Of a stretch of DNA of 64,000 nt, positions 42,667 to 51,257 are shown one piece after another. This DNA comes from Parasulfuritortus sp037439465 (GTDB taxonomy: Bacteria; Pseudomonadota; Gammaproteobacteria; Burkholderiales; Thiobacillaceae). The notes beneath the pieces were generated by a model that made no database searches, had not been told where the DNA came from, and worked only from the letters and a program-made list of their open reading frames with translations. Made by a program: the position numbers and the translations under genes. Position 1 is the first letter of the stretch; every line of letters begins with the position of its first letter. The stretch is from contig JBBIVX010000005.1 in the NCBI GenBank assembly GCA_037439465.1, positions 1-64,000 of the forward strand, read 5' to 3'.

Positions 42667-44961
42667 TCAGGGCAGGGCGGCGTTCAGGCTTTGCAGGAAT
42701 TTGTCCGGCGGCTCGTAGCCGATGACGCGGTAGGCAACTTCCTTGCCGTTGCGGTCGAAGAAGAGTATGCCGGGCGGGCCGAACAGGCCAAAGCGATTGA
42801 GCAGTGCCTTGTCGTCGGCGCTGTTGGCGGTGACGTCGGCCTGGAGCAGCACGAAATCCTGGAGCCGGGCCTGGACGGCGGCATGAGCGAAGGTGAAACG
42901 CTCCATCTCCTTGCAGGAGACACACCAGTCGGCAAAGAAATCGAGCATCACCGGGCGCCCCCGGGCAGAGGCGATGGCTTGATCGAGCTCGGCGACGTTG
43001 CGAATCCGGTGAAAGTTCAGGCGTGGCGGCTGCGCCGCGGCGCCGGCCGTGCCGCCCTGGTAAATGCCCAGCGGTTGCAGCGGGTCGCGGCCGCCGCCGA
43101 GGGCGCCCAACAGCAGCGCGACGCCGGTGATCAGGCTGATGATGCCAATTCCTTTCCAGAAACGCGGCCAGCCGCCGGCACTGTTGGCCAGCGGGTCGAG
43201 GGCGCGCAGATAGACGCCGGACAGGATCAGCAGGATGGCCCACACCAGCATCTGCGCGACTTCCGCGAGCATGGGCGAGACCAGCCAGATGGCCACCGCC
43301 AGCAGCAGCACGCCGAAGAACTTCTTCACCGCTTCCATCCAGGCGCCGGCCCGCGGCAGCAGGGCGCCGGCTGACAGACCGACCAGCAATAGCGGCACAC
43401 CCATGCCCAGCGCCAGGAAGAACAGCGAAATGCCGCCCAGCACCACATCGCCGCTCTGCCCGATATAGAGCAAGGCGCCGGCCAGCGGCGCGGCGACACA
43501 GGGACCGACGATGAGGGCGGAGAGCGCACCCATGGCGAACACGCCAGCCATTCTGCCGCCCTTCATGCGGTTACTGGCCTCGGTGAAGCGGCTTTGCAGA
43601 AAACTGGGCAGTTGCAGGTCGTAAAAGCCGAACATGGACAGGGCCAGGGCGACAAAGATGGCCGCGCCGGCGCCTAGGGTCCAGGGGTTCTGCAGGGCGC
43701 TGGAAATGAGGGTGCCGGAGAGACCGGCGGCGACCCCGGCCAGGGCGTAGGTCACTGCCATGCCGAGCACGTAGGCCAGGGAGAGCGTGAAGCCCTTGAG
43801 TTTGGTGACGTGATGCCCTTGTCCGACGATGATGCCGGAGAGGATGGGGATCATGGGGAAGACGCAGGGGGTCAGGGCGAGCAAGAGGCCGAAGCCAAAG
43901 AAGCTCGCCACCACCAGCCAGAAATTGCCACCTTGCAGCAGGGCCACGATCTTGCCGCTGTCAGAGGTATCGTTGGCGCTCGCTGCGGCCGGCGGCAGGG
44001 TGTCGGCCGCCGGCGCCGGCAATGGGCTGACGGTGGCCGGCGGGGCCGCGCTGGCGACGGCGACGGTAAGGGTGCGTTCGATGGGCGGATAGCAGATGCC
44101 CTGTTCGCTGCACCCCTGGTAGCTGGCGTCGAGACTCAGGCTGGTCATGCCCGGCGGCAGGCCCGCCAGGCGGGCGGGCGCGGTGAAGGAGTGATGGTAG
44201 ATGAACATGCGGCCGAAGTTGGGGTCGTCCTTCACCTCGGCTTCGGGCAGCCGCAGGTCTTCGATCTTGACCCCCGCCGGCGAGCGCACACTGAGCTTGA
44301 TCTTGTCACGGTAGAGATAATGGCCTGGCGCGACCCTGAAGGCCGCTTGCAGCCTGCCGCCGGCATCGGCGGTCAGGTCCAGCCCGAAGGCCTCGTCCGG
44401 GGGCAGGATGTCAGGCGGGTTCTGGTCACCGCCGGCGACACCAGCCAGCCGTTTCAGTCTGGCGATGACGTCGGCGTTTTGCACGGGCGGCGGCGTGGCG
44501 GCGACAGGCGCCGGGACGGGCCGGTTGACGGCGCTGGTCGCGGCCGCGGGCACGCTCAGCCGCAGCGTGCTTTGCTGCGGCGGGTAGCAGACACCGAGGC
44601 TGGCGCAGCCCTGATAGTCGGCGGTCAGTGTGAGCATAGTGCCGGGCTTGGCGCCACTCACCGGCAAGGTGACGCGAAAGTCGGTGGTGTAGATCTCGAC
44701 GCGGCCGAAGAACTCGTCTTCCTTCACTTTCCCCGCCGGCAGGATCGGCTTGCCCAGCTTGGCGCCATTGGCGGCAAACCGGATCTTGTTTTTATAAAGG
44801 TAATAGCCGTTGGCGATATGGAAATTTGCCTCCAGCTTGTCCGCGGCCGGCATGCGCGCGGACAAGACGAAGGCCTTTTCCGGTTCCAGGAGTTCATCCT
44901 CGGCGGCTCGGAGCCATGGGGCGGCGAGGAGGAGCAGGGCAAAGAAGGCAAGGCGTATCAT
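42667..44961 (-). CDS. dsbD: Thiol:disulfide interchange protein DsbD with two alpha domains
   Basis: The 764-residue protein passes electrons from cytoplasmic thioredoxin to the periplasm, including CcmG. It is longer than the usual ~570 residues because it has two N-terminal DsbD-alpha immunoglobulin-like domains: ADYQGCASLGVCYPP, and later ASYQGCSEQGICYPP, each with its Cys pair, joined by a Pro/Ala linker. The eight-helix core has LTPCVFPMIPILSG and VGPCVAAPLAGALLYIG. The C-terminal thioredoxin domain has WCVSC (Cys680, Cys683). It overlaps cutA by 4 bp. Confidence 0.95.
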   Translation of the reverse strand: MIRLAFFALLLLAAPWLRAAEDELLEPEKAFVLSARMPAADKLEANFHIANGYYLYKNKIRFAANGAKLGKPILPAGKVKEDEFFGRVEIYTTDFRVTLPVSGAKPGTMLTLTADYQGCASLGVCYPPQQSTLRLSVPAAATSAVNRPVPAPVAATPPPVQNADVIARLKRLAGVAGGDQNPPDILPPDEAFGLDLTADAGGRLQAAFRVAPGHYLYRDKIKLSVRSPAGVKIEDLRLPEAEVKDDPNFGRMFIYHHSFTAPARLAGLPPGMTSLSLDASYQGCSEQGICYPPIERTLTVAVASAAPPATVSPLPAPAADTLPPAAASANDTSDSGKIVALLQGGNFWLVVASFFGFGLLLALTPCVFPMIPILSGIIVGQGHHVTKLKGFTLSLAYVLGMAVTYALAGVAAGLSGTLISSALQNPWTLGAGAAIFVALALSMFGFYDLQLPSFLQSRFTEASNRMKGGRMAGVFAMGALSALIVGPCVAAPLAGALLYIGQSGDVVLGGISLFFLALGMGVPLLLVGLSAGALLPRAGAWMEAVKKFFGVLLLAVAIWLVSPMLAEVAQMLVWAILLILSGVYLRALDPLANSAGGWPRFWKGIGIISLITGVALLLGALGGGRDPLQPLGIYQGGTAGAAAQPPRLNFHRIRNVAELDQAIASARGRPVMLDFFADWCVSCKEMERFTFAHAAVQARLQDFVLLQADVTANSADDKALLNRFGLFGPPGILFFDRNGKEVAYRVIGYEPPDKFLQSLNAALP

Positions 44962-45290
44962 GTGCGTTCCGTCGTCTCGGCGGCCAACCAGGCCAGGTAG
45001 CCGGTCAGTCCTTGGGTGATGTCCATGGCCACCAACTCCGGCAGCGCATAAGGGTGCCGGGTGCGGATGAAGTCCTCGACCCGACCATAATTTCCGGCGG
45101 CGGTCTTGATAAAGACGGGGGTCTCCCCATCTTCATGCAACTCGCCCTGCCAGCGATAGATGGATCGGCAGGGCGGCAAAACGTTCACGCAAGCCGCAAG
45201 CCGTGCTTCGACCAGTTCCCGGCCGAGGGACAGGGCGGAGTCCTGATCGGGGAGCGTGGTCATCACGAGTATCGCCGGGGGCATGTGCAT
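44958..45290 (-). CDS. cutA: Divalent-cation tolerance protein CutA
   Basis: The 110-residue protein matches CutA, a trimeric ferredoxin-like protein: AACVNVLPPCRSIYRWQGELHEDGE and FIKTA are diagnostic. It is often found with dsbD, as here. ATG 45290 overlaps the fxsA ATG (45289-45291) on the other strand in a shared CATG; ATG 45284 is an alternative that removes the overlap. Confidence 0.9.
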   Translation of the reverse strand: MHMPPAILVMTTLPDQDSALSLGRELVEARLAACVNVLPPCRSIYRWQGELHEDGETPVFIKTAAGNYGRVEDFIRTRHPYALPELVAMDITQGLTGYLAWLAAETTERT

Positions 45291-45702
45291 GGTTAGATGG
45301 CTGGCCGGATTGTGGCTGATTATAGCCGTGGCCTTCCCGTTGCTGGAAATCTGGGGCATCTGGCGGCTGTGGCCGGTTCTGGGCGGCTGGACCCTGGCCT
45401 GGTTGCTGCTGGCCGCCGTGGCCGGGGTGGCCCTGATCGCCGCCGAGCGGGCGGCCTTCCTGCCCGGACTGGTGGCGTCCATCGAGGCCGGTGGCAACCC
45501 CTTTGCCAGCCTCAAGGCCAGCGGCCTGCGTTTCCTCGCCGGGCTGCTGCTCATCCTGCCGGGCGCCGTCAGCGATGTGCTGGCGCTGCTGCTGTTGCTC
45601 TGGGCCGGCTGGCGGCCGGCGGCACCGCTGGGCAGGCCGCGCCAGGCGGCGCGGGCGGCCGATGATGCGGTGATCGAAGGTGACTATCGCCGTCTCGATT
45701 AA
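45289..45702 (+). CDS. FxsA family membrane protein
   Basis: The 137-residue product has three to four membrane helices (LAGLWLIIAVAFPLLEI, a second around WTLAWLLLAAVAGVALIA, and SDVLALLLLLWAGW) in the FxsA pattern, with FLAGLLLILPGAVSDVLAL. FxsA modulates phage exclusion in E. coli; the general role is unknown. ATG 45289 has GGGGG at a good distance. It diverges from cutA with overlapping start codons and ends 4 bp inside the AI-2E gene (TTAA). Confidence 0.83.
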   Translation: MVRWLAGLWLIIAVAFPLLEIWGIWRLWPVLGGWTLAWLLLAAVAGVALIAAERAAFLPGLVASIEAGGNPFASLKASGLRFLAGLLLILPGAVSDVLALLLLLWAGWRPAAPLGRPRQAARAADDAVIEGDYRRLD

Positions 45703-46751
45703 ACCTCGTCCGCGTCATCCAGGTGCGCCTTCAGGTGACGCAGGGCCACCAGCAAGGCGGCCGAAGCGGGGATGGCCAGCAATACGCCGAAAAAGCCAAA
45801 CAACTGGCCGAAGGCGAGCAGCGCAAAGATCACCGCCACCGGGTGCAGGCCGACCCGCTCGCCCACCAGGCGCGGGGTGACGACCATGCCCTCCAGCAAC
45901 TGGCCGACCGCGAATACCGCCCAGACCGGCAGCAGCGCGAGCAGGTCGCCATGTTGCCCCAGACCCGCCAGGGTGCCGAGCAGCGCGCCGACGATGAATC
46001 CCAGGTAAGGCACGAAGACCAGTATGCCGGCGATCATGCCCACCGCCAGGGCGTAATCCAGACCCACCAGCCACAGCCCGAGGCTGTAGAACAGCACCAT
46101 CACCACGATGACCGCCAACTGGCCGCGCACGAACTCAGCGAGCACGGTGTCGATCTCGCTGGCGATCGCCAGCGTCCTGACGCGGATGCCGGCCGGGATG
46201 AGACCGGTGAGAGCGGCCATGGCGACATCCCAGTCGCGCAGCAGGTAGAAGGTCACCACCGGCACCAGCAACAGGTTGGCGAACCAGCCCAGGAGGGTCA
46301 GTCCCTGGTTGCCCAGGGCCGGCAGGTAGGCGGTCAGCCGCGTCAGTTCGCCGATATGCCCTTTCAGCCAGGCCATGATCTCAGCCTGGTCGCGCAGCAG
46401 ATCGACGCCGAGCCGGCTCTGCACCCACGGCAGCAGGCTGGATTGGGCCCAGTCCAGGCTGCGCGGCACCTGTTCCATGAGCAGTCGTAATTCGGCCCGC
46501 ACCAAGGGCGTCAGCACCAGGGCGAGCAGGACGAAGCCCAGCAACAGTCCGAGCAGTGTCAGCACCGTCGCCAGGGTTCGCGACAGCCGGTGGCGTTCCA
46601 GTCTGTCCACCAGCGGGTCGCACAGATAGGCCAGCGCCGCTGCGAACAGGAAGGGCGAGAGCATGGGCGACAAGAGATAGATGAGCCAGACGCCGGCGGC
46701 GGCGAGCAGCAGGTAGAGCAAGGTGCGGTTGGAGGCAGGGTTCAGGTCCAT
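45699..46751 (-). CDS. AI-2E/PerM family transporter
   Basis: The 350-residue membrane protein has about eight helices and the AI-2E family pattern: LLSPMLSPFLFAAALAYLCDPLVDRLE at the start, VTFYLLRDWD in the middle and a C-terminal VGERVGLHPVAVIFALLAFGQLFGFFGVLLAIPASA. Substrates vary across the family (autoinducer-2, ions), so none is assigned. Its ATG lies 42 bp from the divergent purM GTG, a compact bidirectional promoter region; this pairing with purM is common in betaproteobacteria. Confidence 0.87.
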   Translation of the reverse strand: MDLNPASNRTLLYLLLAAAGVWLIYLLSPMLSPFLFAAALAYLCDPLVDRLERHRLSRTLATVLTLLGLLLGFVLLALVLTPLVRAELRLLMEQVPRSLDWAQSSLLPWVQSRLGVDLLRDQAEIMAWLKGHIGELTRLTAYLPALGNQGLTLLGWFANLLLVPVVTFYLLRDWDVAMAALTGLIPAGIRVRTLAIASEIDTVLAEFVRGQLAVIVVMVLFYSLGLWLVGLDYALAVGMIAGILVFVPYLGFIVGALLGTLAGLGQHGDLLALLPVWAVFAVGQLLEGMVVTPRLVGERVGLHPVAVIFALLAFGQLFGFFGVLLAIPASAALLVALRHLKAHLDDADEV

Positions 46752-46793
46752 TCGGCTAGAATAGCATCCTTGCCACTCCATCCCGATCCTGAC

Positions 46794-47831
46794 GTGAACA
46801 GCCAAACCGGACTCTCCTACCGTGATGCCGGCGTCGATATCGATGCCGGCGACGCCCTGGTCGAACGCATCAAGCCCCTGGCCCGCCGCACCCTGCGGCC
46901 GGAAGTGCTGGGCGGCATCGGCGGTTTCGGCGCCCTCATGGCCGTGCCGCCACACTACCGCGAGCCAGTGCTGATCTCCGGCACCGATGGTGTCGGCACC
47001 AAGCTGAAGCTGGCCTTCCAGCTCGGCAGGCACGACACCATCGGCCAGGACCTGGTGGCTATGAGTGTCAACGACATACTGGTGCAGGGCGCCGAGCCGC
47101 TGTTTTTCCTCGACTACTTCGCCTGCGGAAAACTCGATGTCGAGACCGCCGCACAGGTGGTGTCGGGCATCGCCCGCGGTTGCGAGATGGCCGGCTGCGC
47201 CCTCATAGGCGGCGAAACGGCGGAGATGCCGGGCATGTATCCGGTCGGCGAGTATGATCTGGCCGGCTTCGCCGTCGGCGTGGCGGAGCGCTCGCGACTG
47301 ATCACCGGCGCCACCCTCTGCGCCGGCGACGCCGTACTCGGCCTCGCCGCCAGCGGGCCCCACTCCAACGGCTACTCGCTGATCCGCAAGATCGTCGAGG
47401 TCAGCGGCGCCGACCTGACCGCCGATTTCCACGGCCGTCCGCTTGGGCAGGTACTGCTCGAACCGACCCGCATCTATGTCAAACCGTTGCTTTCACTCAT
47501 GCGTCAGCTCGATGTCAAGGGCCTGGCCCACATCACCGGCGGCGGACTACTGGAGAACATCCCGCGCATCCTGCCGCAAGGTCTCTGTGCCGTGCTGGAC
47601 AAGGCCGCCTGGGCCCTGCCGCCGGTCTTCCGGTGGCTGATGGAGGCGGGCGCGGTGGCCGAGCGCGAAATGTATCGGACCTTCAACTGCGGCATCGGCA
47701 TGGTGGTGGTGGTGGGGGCGGCCGACGCCGGGCGCGCCGCGGAGCTTCTCGCCGCGCAGGGCGAGACGGTTTACCACCTTGGCCGCATCGCCGCGCGCGC
47801 TGCCGATCAGCCCCGCACCGTTGTGGTCTGA
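46794..47831 (+). CDS. purM: Phosphoribosylformylglycinamidine cyclo-ligase
   Basis: The 345-residue enzyme closes the imidazole ring of AIR in purine synthesis. Motifs: SGTDGVGTKLKLAF, GQDLVAMSVNDILVQGAEPLFFLDYFA and IGGETAEMPGMY. The start is GTG 46794 (VNSQTGLSYRDAGVDIDAGD), giving the usual length. It overlaps purN by one base (TGATG). Confidence 0.97.
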   Translation: MNSQTGLSYRDAGVDIDAGDALVERIKPLARRTLRPEVLGGIGGFGALMAVPPHYREPVLISGTDGVGTKLKLAFQLGRHDTIGQDLVAMSVNDILVQGAEPLFFLDYFACGKLDVETAAQVVSGIARGCEMAGCALIGGETAEMPGMYPVGEYDLAGFAVGVAERSRLITGATLCAGDAVLGLAASGPHSNGYSLIRKIVEVSGADLTADFHGRPLGQVLLEPTRIYVKPLLSLMRQLDVKGLAHITGGGLLENIPRILPQGLCAVLDKAAWALPPVFRWLMEAGAVAEREMYRTFNCGIGMVVVVGAADAGRAAELLAAQGETVYHLGRIAARAADQPRTVVV

Positions 47832-48472
47832 TGCGCGCCGTCATCCTCGTCTCCGGCCGCGGCTCCAATATGGAGGCCCTGCTCACGGCCGGCCTGCCGT
47901 TGGAGTTCGCCGCCGTCATCAGCAATACCGCCGCCGCCAAGGGATTGGACATCGCCGCCCGGCTGGGGGTGGCCACCAGCGTGGTCGATCACCGCGGCCA
48001 CGCCGACCGTGTGGCCTTCGATGCTGCCCTGGCGGCGGCCATCGACCGCCATGCCCCCGATCTCGTCATCCTCGCCGGCTTCATGCGGGTGTTGACCGAG
48101 GCCTTCGTGCGCCGCTACGCCGGGCGCCTGATCAACATCCACCCCGCCCTGCTGCCGGCTTTCCCTGGGTTGAATACACATCGGCGGGCGTTGGCCGCCG
48201 GCGTCAAGCTGCATGGCTGCAGCGTGCATTTCGTGACCCCGGCGGTGGATTCCGGGCCGATCATCATCCAGGCCGCCGTGCCCGTCTTCCCTGACGATAG
48301 CGAGGCCAGCCTGGCGGCGCGGGTGCTGGAGCAGGAACACCGCATCTTTCCCCTGGCGGTGCGCTGGTTCGCCGAGGGTCGGCTGCAGGTGCGCGCCGAC
48401 GGCACGGTAGTCGTCGCCGGCCTGGCGCCGCGCGCCGCCGCTTTACTATCACCGTCTCCCGACGGAGACTGA
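47831..48472 (+). CDS. purN: Phosphoribosylglycinamide formyltransferase
   Basis: The 213-residue enzyme transfers a formyl group to GAR. It has VILVSGRGSNMEALL, the catalytic Asn/His region INIHPALLPAFPGLNTHRRAL and an Asp in VDSGPIIIQAAV. It overlaps purM and is followed 6 bp later by the DUF3108 gene. Confidence 0.96.
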   Translation: MRAVILVSGRGSNMEALLTAGLPLEFAAVISNTAAAKGLDIAARLGVATSVVDHRGHADRVAFDAALAAAIDRHAPDLVILAGFMRVLTEAFVRRYAGRLINIHPALLPAFPGLNTHRRALAAGVKLHGCSVHFVTPAVDSGPIIIQAAVPVFPDDSEASLAARVLEQEHRIFPLAVRWFAEGRLQVRADGTVVVAGLAPRAAALLSPSPDGD

Positions 48473-48478
48473 GGTTCC

Positions 48479-49534
48479 GTGGCCCACCCCCAGCAAACGG
48501 GGACAAACGCCATTCCCCGGCCACTGGCCGCCGCCCTGGCGCTCTCGCTGTTGTTGCACCTGATGGCGCTGGGTTCCGCCGGACATTGGTGGCGCGTACC
48601 CCAGGCGGAGCTGGATTTTCCCATCGAAGCCAGCCTGCTCGACCCCGTCCCGGCGCCGCCACCCGCCGCGCCACCGCCGCGCCGCGCGCGGCCCGCCGAT
48701 GCGCACAGGCGTCCGGCGCCGGCGCCCAGCGTCGAGCCGCCACCCGCCCTGGAACCGGCGCCCACGCCCGCGCCCAGCGTTGAGCCGCCACCCACCCTGG
48801 AACCGGCGCCCACGCCCACGCCGAGCGTCGAGCCGCCACCCACGCCGGCGCCCGTGCCACGGCTGCCGCCGCAATTGGCGCCCGAACGGCCGGCGCTGCG
48901 GCAACTGCCGGCGCAACTGAAGATCGTCTATGCCGTGGAGACCGGTTCCGACGGTTTCGTCGCCGGCCGCGCCACCTATCTGTGGCACAGCCGCAACGGC
49001 CGCTATTCGTTGGTCAACACGGTCGAGGCCACCGGCCTGGCGTCATTGTTCATCAGCGGCCGCATCGTGCAGTTGAGCGAAGGGGAAGTCGGCGCGGGTG
49101 GCTTGCGGCCGGCGCAATACTGGCTGCAACGCAAGGAACGCAAGCAGGAGACGGCGCGTTTCGACTGGGGCCAGAGGCAGTTGACGCAGAGCGGCGCGGC
49201 CAGCGTACCGCTCACGCCACAGGCGCAGGACCTGCTCAGTTTCCCCTTCCAGTTGGCCCTGACCGCGCGCGAGGGCGAGCCGGACTTTGGTCTGGGGGTC
49301 ACCAATGGCAAGCGTTTCCGCGAATACACCTTTACCACCCTCGGGCGCGAGCGTCTGACGGTGGGCGGACGGGAGATGGAGACCCTGCATCTCGTCGGCC
49401 GTCGCGAAGGCGAAGGCAGCCTCGATGTCTGGCTGGATCTGGCGCGCCATGGCCTGCCGGTGCAGGTGCGTACCCAGGATCAGAAGGGCAAGGTGATGCG
49501 GCTGCTGGCGGAAGTGATCGAGGGCGGCGACTGA
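48479..49534 (+). CDS. DUF3108 family envelope protein with Pro-rich repeats
   Basis: The 351-residue product has an N-terminal membrane helix (~13-35), a Pro-rich linker (~58-140) built from 16-residue repeats (PSVEPPPALEPAPTPA type), and a C-terminal DUF3108 domain (KIVYAVETGSDGFVAGRATY, FTTLGRERLTVGGREMETLHL) predicted to be periplasmic. The start is GTG 48479 with GAGG upstream. The layout resembles a TonB-like anchor and spacer. DUF3108 proteins often follow purN in betaproteobacteria; function unknown. Confidence 0.85.
   Translation: MAHPQQTGTNAIPRPLAAALALSLLLHLMALGSAGHWWRVPQAELDFPIEASLLDPVPAPPPAAPPPRRARPADAHRRPAPAPSVEPPPALEPAPTPAPSVEPPPTLEPAPTPTPSVEPPPTPAPVPRLPPQLAPERPALRQLPAQLKIVYAVETGSDGFVAGRATYLWHSRNGRYSLVNTVEATGLASLFISGRIVQLSEGEVGAGGLRPAQYWLQRKERKQETARFDWGQRQLTQSGAASVPLTPQAQDLLSFPFQLALTAREGEPDFGLGVTNGKRFREYTFTTLGRERLTVGGREMETLHLVGRREGEGSLDVWLDLARHGLPVQVRTQDQKGKVMRLLAEVIEGGD
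48725..48850. repeat. 48-nt tandem repeat in the DUF3108 gene
   Basis: Units start at 48725, 48773 and 48821. The first two are complete and nearly identical, and the third is partial. Unit length is a multiple of three, so copy-number change alters linker length without a frameshift. It encodes 16 residues per unit. Confidence 0.85.
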
Positions 49535-49584
49535 GGCAGGCGTGGTGACGGGGCGGCCGCAGACCGCTCTTTGTCCGGGTGCTG

Positions 49585-50712
49585 TCAGTCGTTGATGCCG
49601 AGCGCCGTGCGGGTGCTCGTGGCCAGGGCGAGGGCCGCCTCCGGCGTGGCGGCGAGGCAGGTATAGTGGCCCATGAGGGTGCCGCTGGGAGCGGCCACGT
49701 GGTCGAGGTGGAGGCGCACCTCGGCCTGGGCAAGCAGCGTCTCCCAGGCCTCCGGTGGCGGCCAGGGAACGCCCTGTAAGTGGGTTGTGGCGGCCGCACA
49801 CACCGGCCGCGGGTCGCAAAGCGGCAGACCGGCGAGGGCGCGCACCTGCTGCAGGTGGCAATCGGCGAGGCAGGCGTCCACGGTGTAGTCGGCGCTGCCG
49901 TGCGGCTGCGCGGCCAGTTCGTTGAAGAGCAGACGGCCATCGGCGAGGACGAAGTACTTGACTGTCAGCACCCCCACGTAATCCATGGCCTCGGCCAGCC
50001 TGTGGGCCATGGCGCGAGCGGCCTCGGTCTGCGCCGCGGGCAGTCGGGCGGGGGCGCAGCAAAGATCGAGATGGCCTTGGCGGGTGCGGATCTCGGCCAC
50101 GGGGTAAAGAACGGTGTGGCCATCGCCGCTGCGCGCCAGGGTGAGCGCGATCTCCTGCGCTGCGGTCAGCCTGGCTTCGAGCAGGCAGGGCACACGGCCA
50201 CGGTAGTCGAAGGCAGTCACCAGGTCGTCGAGGTTATCGACAGGGCTCTGTCCTTTGCCATCGTGGCCGTAGCAGCGCGTCTTGAGCAGGGCCGGGCCAT
50301 CGATCGCCGCCCAGGCCTGGACCAGATAACCGCTGTCCTCGATGTTGGCGAAGGGTACGGTGGGGCAGCCGCATTGCTGGGCGAGTGACTTTTCCGCCAG
50401 ACGATCCTGGGCGATGGCGATGGCCGCGGCGCAGGGCGCGACGAAACAGCTTGCGCCCAGCCGGCGCAGACTTTCCACCGGGATGTCCTCGGAGGCCGGG
50501 GTCACCGCCTGGCAGAGCCCGGCCAGCCGTTGCAGGGCCGTCTCATCGTGATAGGCGGCCGTGAGCTTGATATTGGCGATTTGGCCCGCAGGGGCGTACG
50601 GGTCGGGGTCGAGCACGGCCACCCGGTAGCCCATGGCCTGCGCCGCCAGGACAAGCGCGCGGCCTTGGCGGCCGCCGCCGACGACACCGAGTGTCGCGCC
50701 GGGGTGCTGCAA
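49585..50712 (-). CDS. purK: N5-carboxyaminoimidazole ribonucleotide synthase, divergent
   Basis: The 375-residue ATP-grasp protein matches PurK, which makes N5-CAIR from AIR: VAVLDPDPYAPAGQIAN, LLKTRCYGHDGKGQ and DYVGVLTVKYFVLADG. Two conserved motifs are changed: the N-terminal GGGQLGRM is GGGRQGRA, and the APRPHNSGH motif is AAQPHGSAD. These may impair activity or indicate another use. It follows purE by 3 bp. Confidence 0.87.
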   Translation of the reverse strand: MQHPGATLGVVGGGRQGRALVLAAQAMGYRVAVLDPDPYAPAGQIANIKLTAAYHDETALQRLAGLCQAVTPASEDIPVESLRRLGASCFVAPCAAAIAIAQDRLAEKSLAQQCGCPTVPFANIEDSGYLVQAWAAIDGPALLKTRCYGHDGKGQSPVDNLDDLVTAFDYRGRVPCLLEARLTAAQEIALTLARSGDGHTVLYPVAEIRTRQGHLDLCCAPARLPAAQTEAARAMAHRLAEAMDYVGVLTVKYFVLADGRLLFNELAAQPHGSADYTVDACLADCHLQQVRALAGLPLCDPRPVCAAATTHLQGVPWPPPEAWETLLAQAEVRLHLDHVAAPSGTLMGHYTCLAATPEAALALATSTRTALGIND

Positions 50713-50715
50713 TGC

Positions 50716-51207
50716 CTAGTCCCCGGGCAAGGTGGCGGCGAGCACGCTGGCCGTCTGCCGTTGGCGAAAGGCAAGCAGACGGGCGCGGATGTCGGCGGAT
50801 TCGTTGGCCAGCATGGCGGCGGCGAACAGGGCGGTGTTGGCGGCGCCGGCCTCGCCGATGGCAAAGGCGGCGACCGGGATGCCCTTGGGCATCTGCACGA
50901 TCGAGAGCAGTGAATCGAGGCCCTTCAGGGCGCGTGACTGGATCGGCACCGCCAGCACCGGCAGGTGGGTCTTGGCGGCCACCATGCCGGCCAGGTGGGC
51001 GGCGCCTCCAGCACCGGCGATGATGCATTTGAGACCGCGCCCGGCGGCGCTGGCGGCATAGTCGAACAGCACGTCCGGCGTGCGGTGGGCGGATAGCACC
51101 CGTTTTTCGAAGGGGATGTCCAGTTCCTTGAGCAATTCGGCGGCGTGGCGCATGGTTTCCCAGTCGCTGACGCTGCCCATGATGAGTCCGACGAGGGGGG
51201 CGCGCAT
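50716..51207 (-). CDS. purE: N5-CAIR mutase PurE
   Basis: The 163-residue class I PurE moves the carboxyl group of N5-CAIR to make CAIR. It has GSVSDWETM, SAHRTPDVLFDYA and IAGAGGAAHLAGMVAAKT. ATG 51207 is chosen; a longer frame exists but lacks family similarity. purK follows it directly. Confidence 0.95.
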   Translation of the reverse strand: MRAPLVGLIMGSVSDWETMRHAAELLKELDIPFEKRVLSAHRTPDVLFDYAASAAGRGLKCIIAGAGGAAHLAGMVAAKTHLPVLAVPIQSRALKGLDSLLSIVQMPKGIPVAAFAIGEAGAANTALFAAAMLANESADIRARLLAFRQRQTASVLAATLPGD

Positions 51208-51257
51208 GCTGTGTCCTGATCTAAAAAGCGCCATGATACTGAGGCGCCGGGGCTGCC

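Noticed and set aside
41890..44961. Membership of ttcA and dsbD in the ccm operon
   Set aside because: They are on the opposite strand and separated by a terminator-like hairpin, though DsbD serves CcmG functionally.
48725..48850. Tandem 48-nt repeats as a CRISPR array
   Set aside because: No spacers, in-frame within a coding gene, no cas genes.
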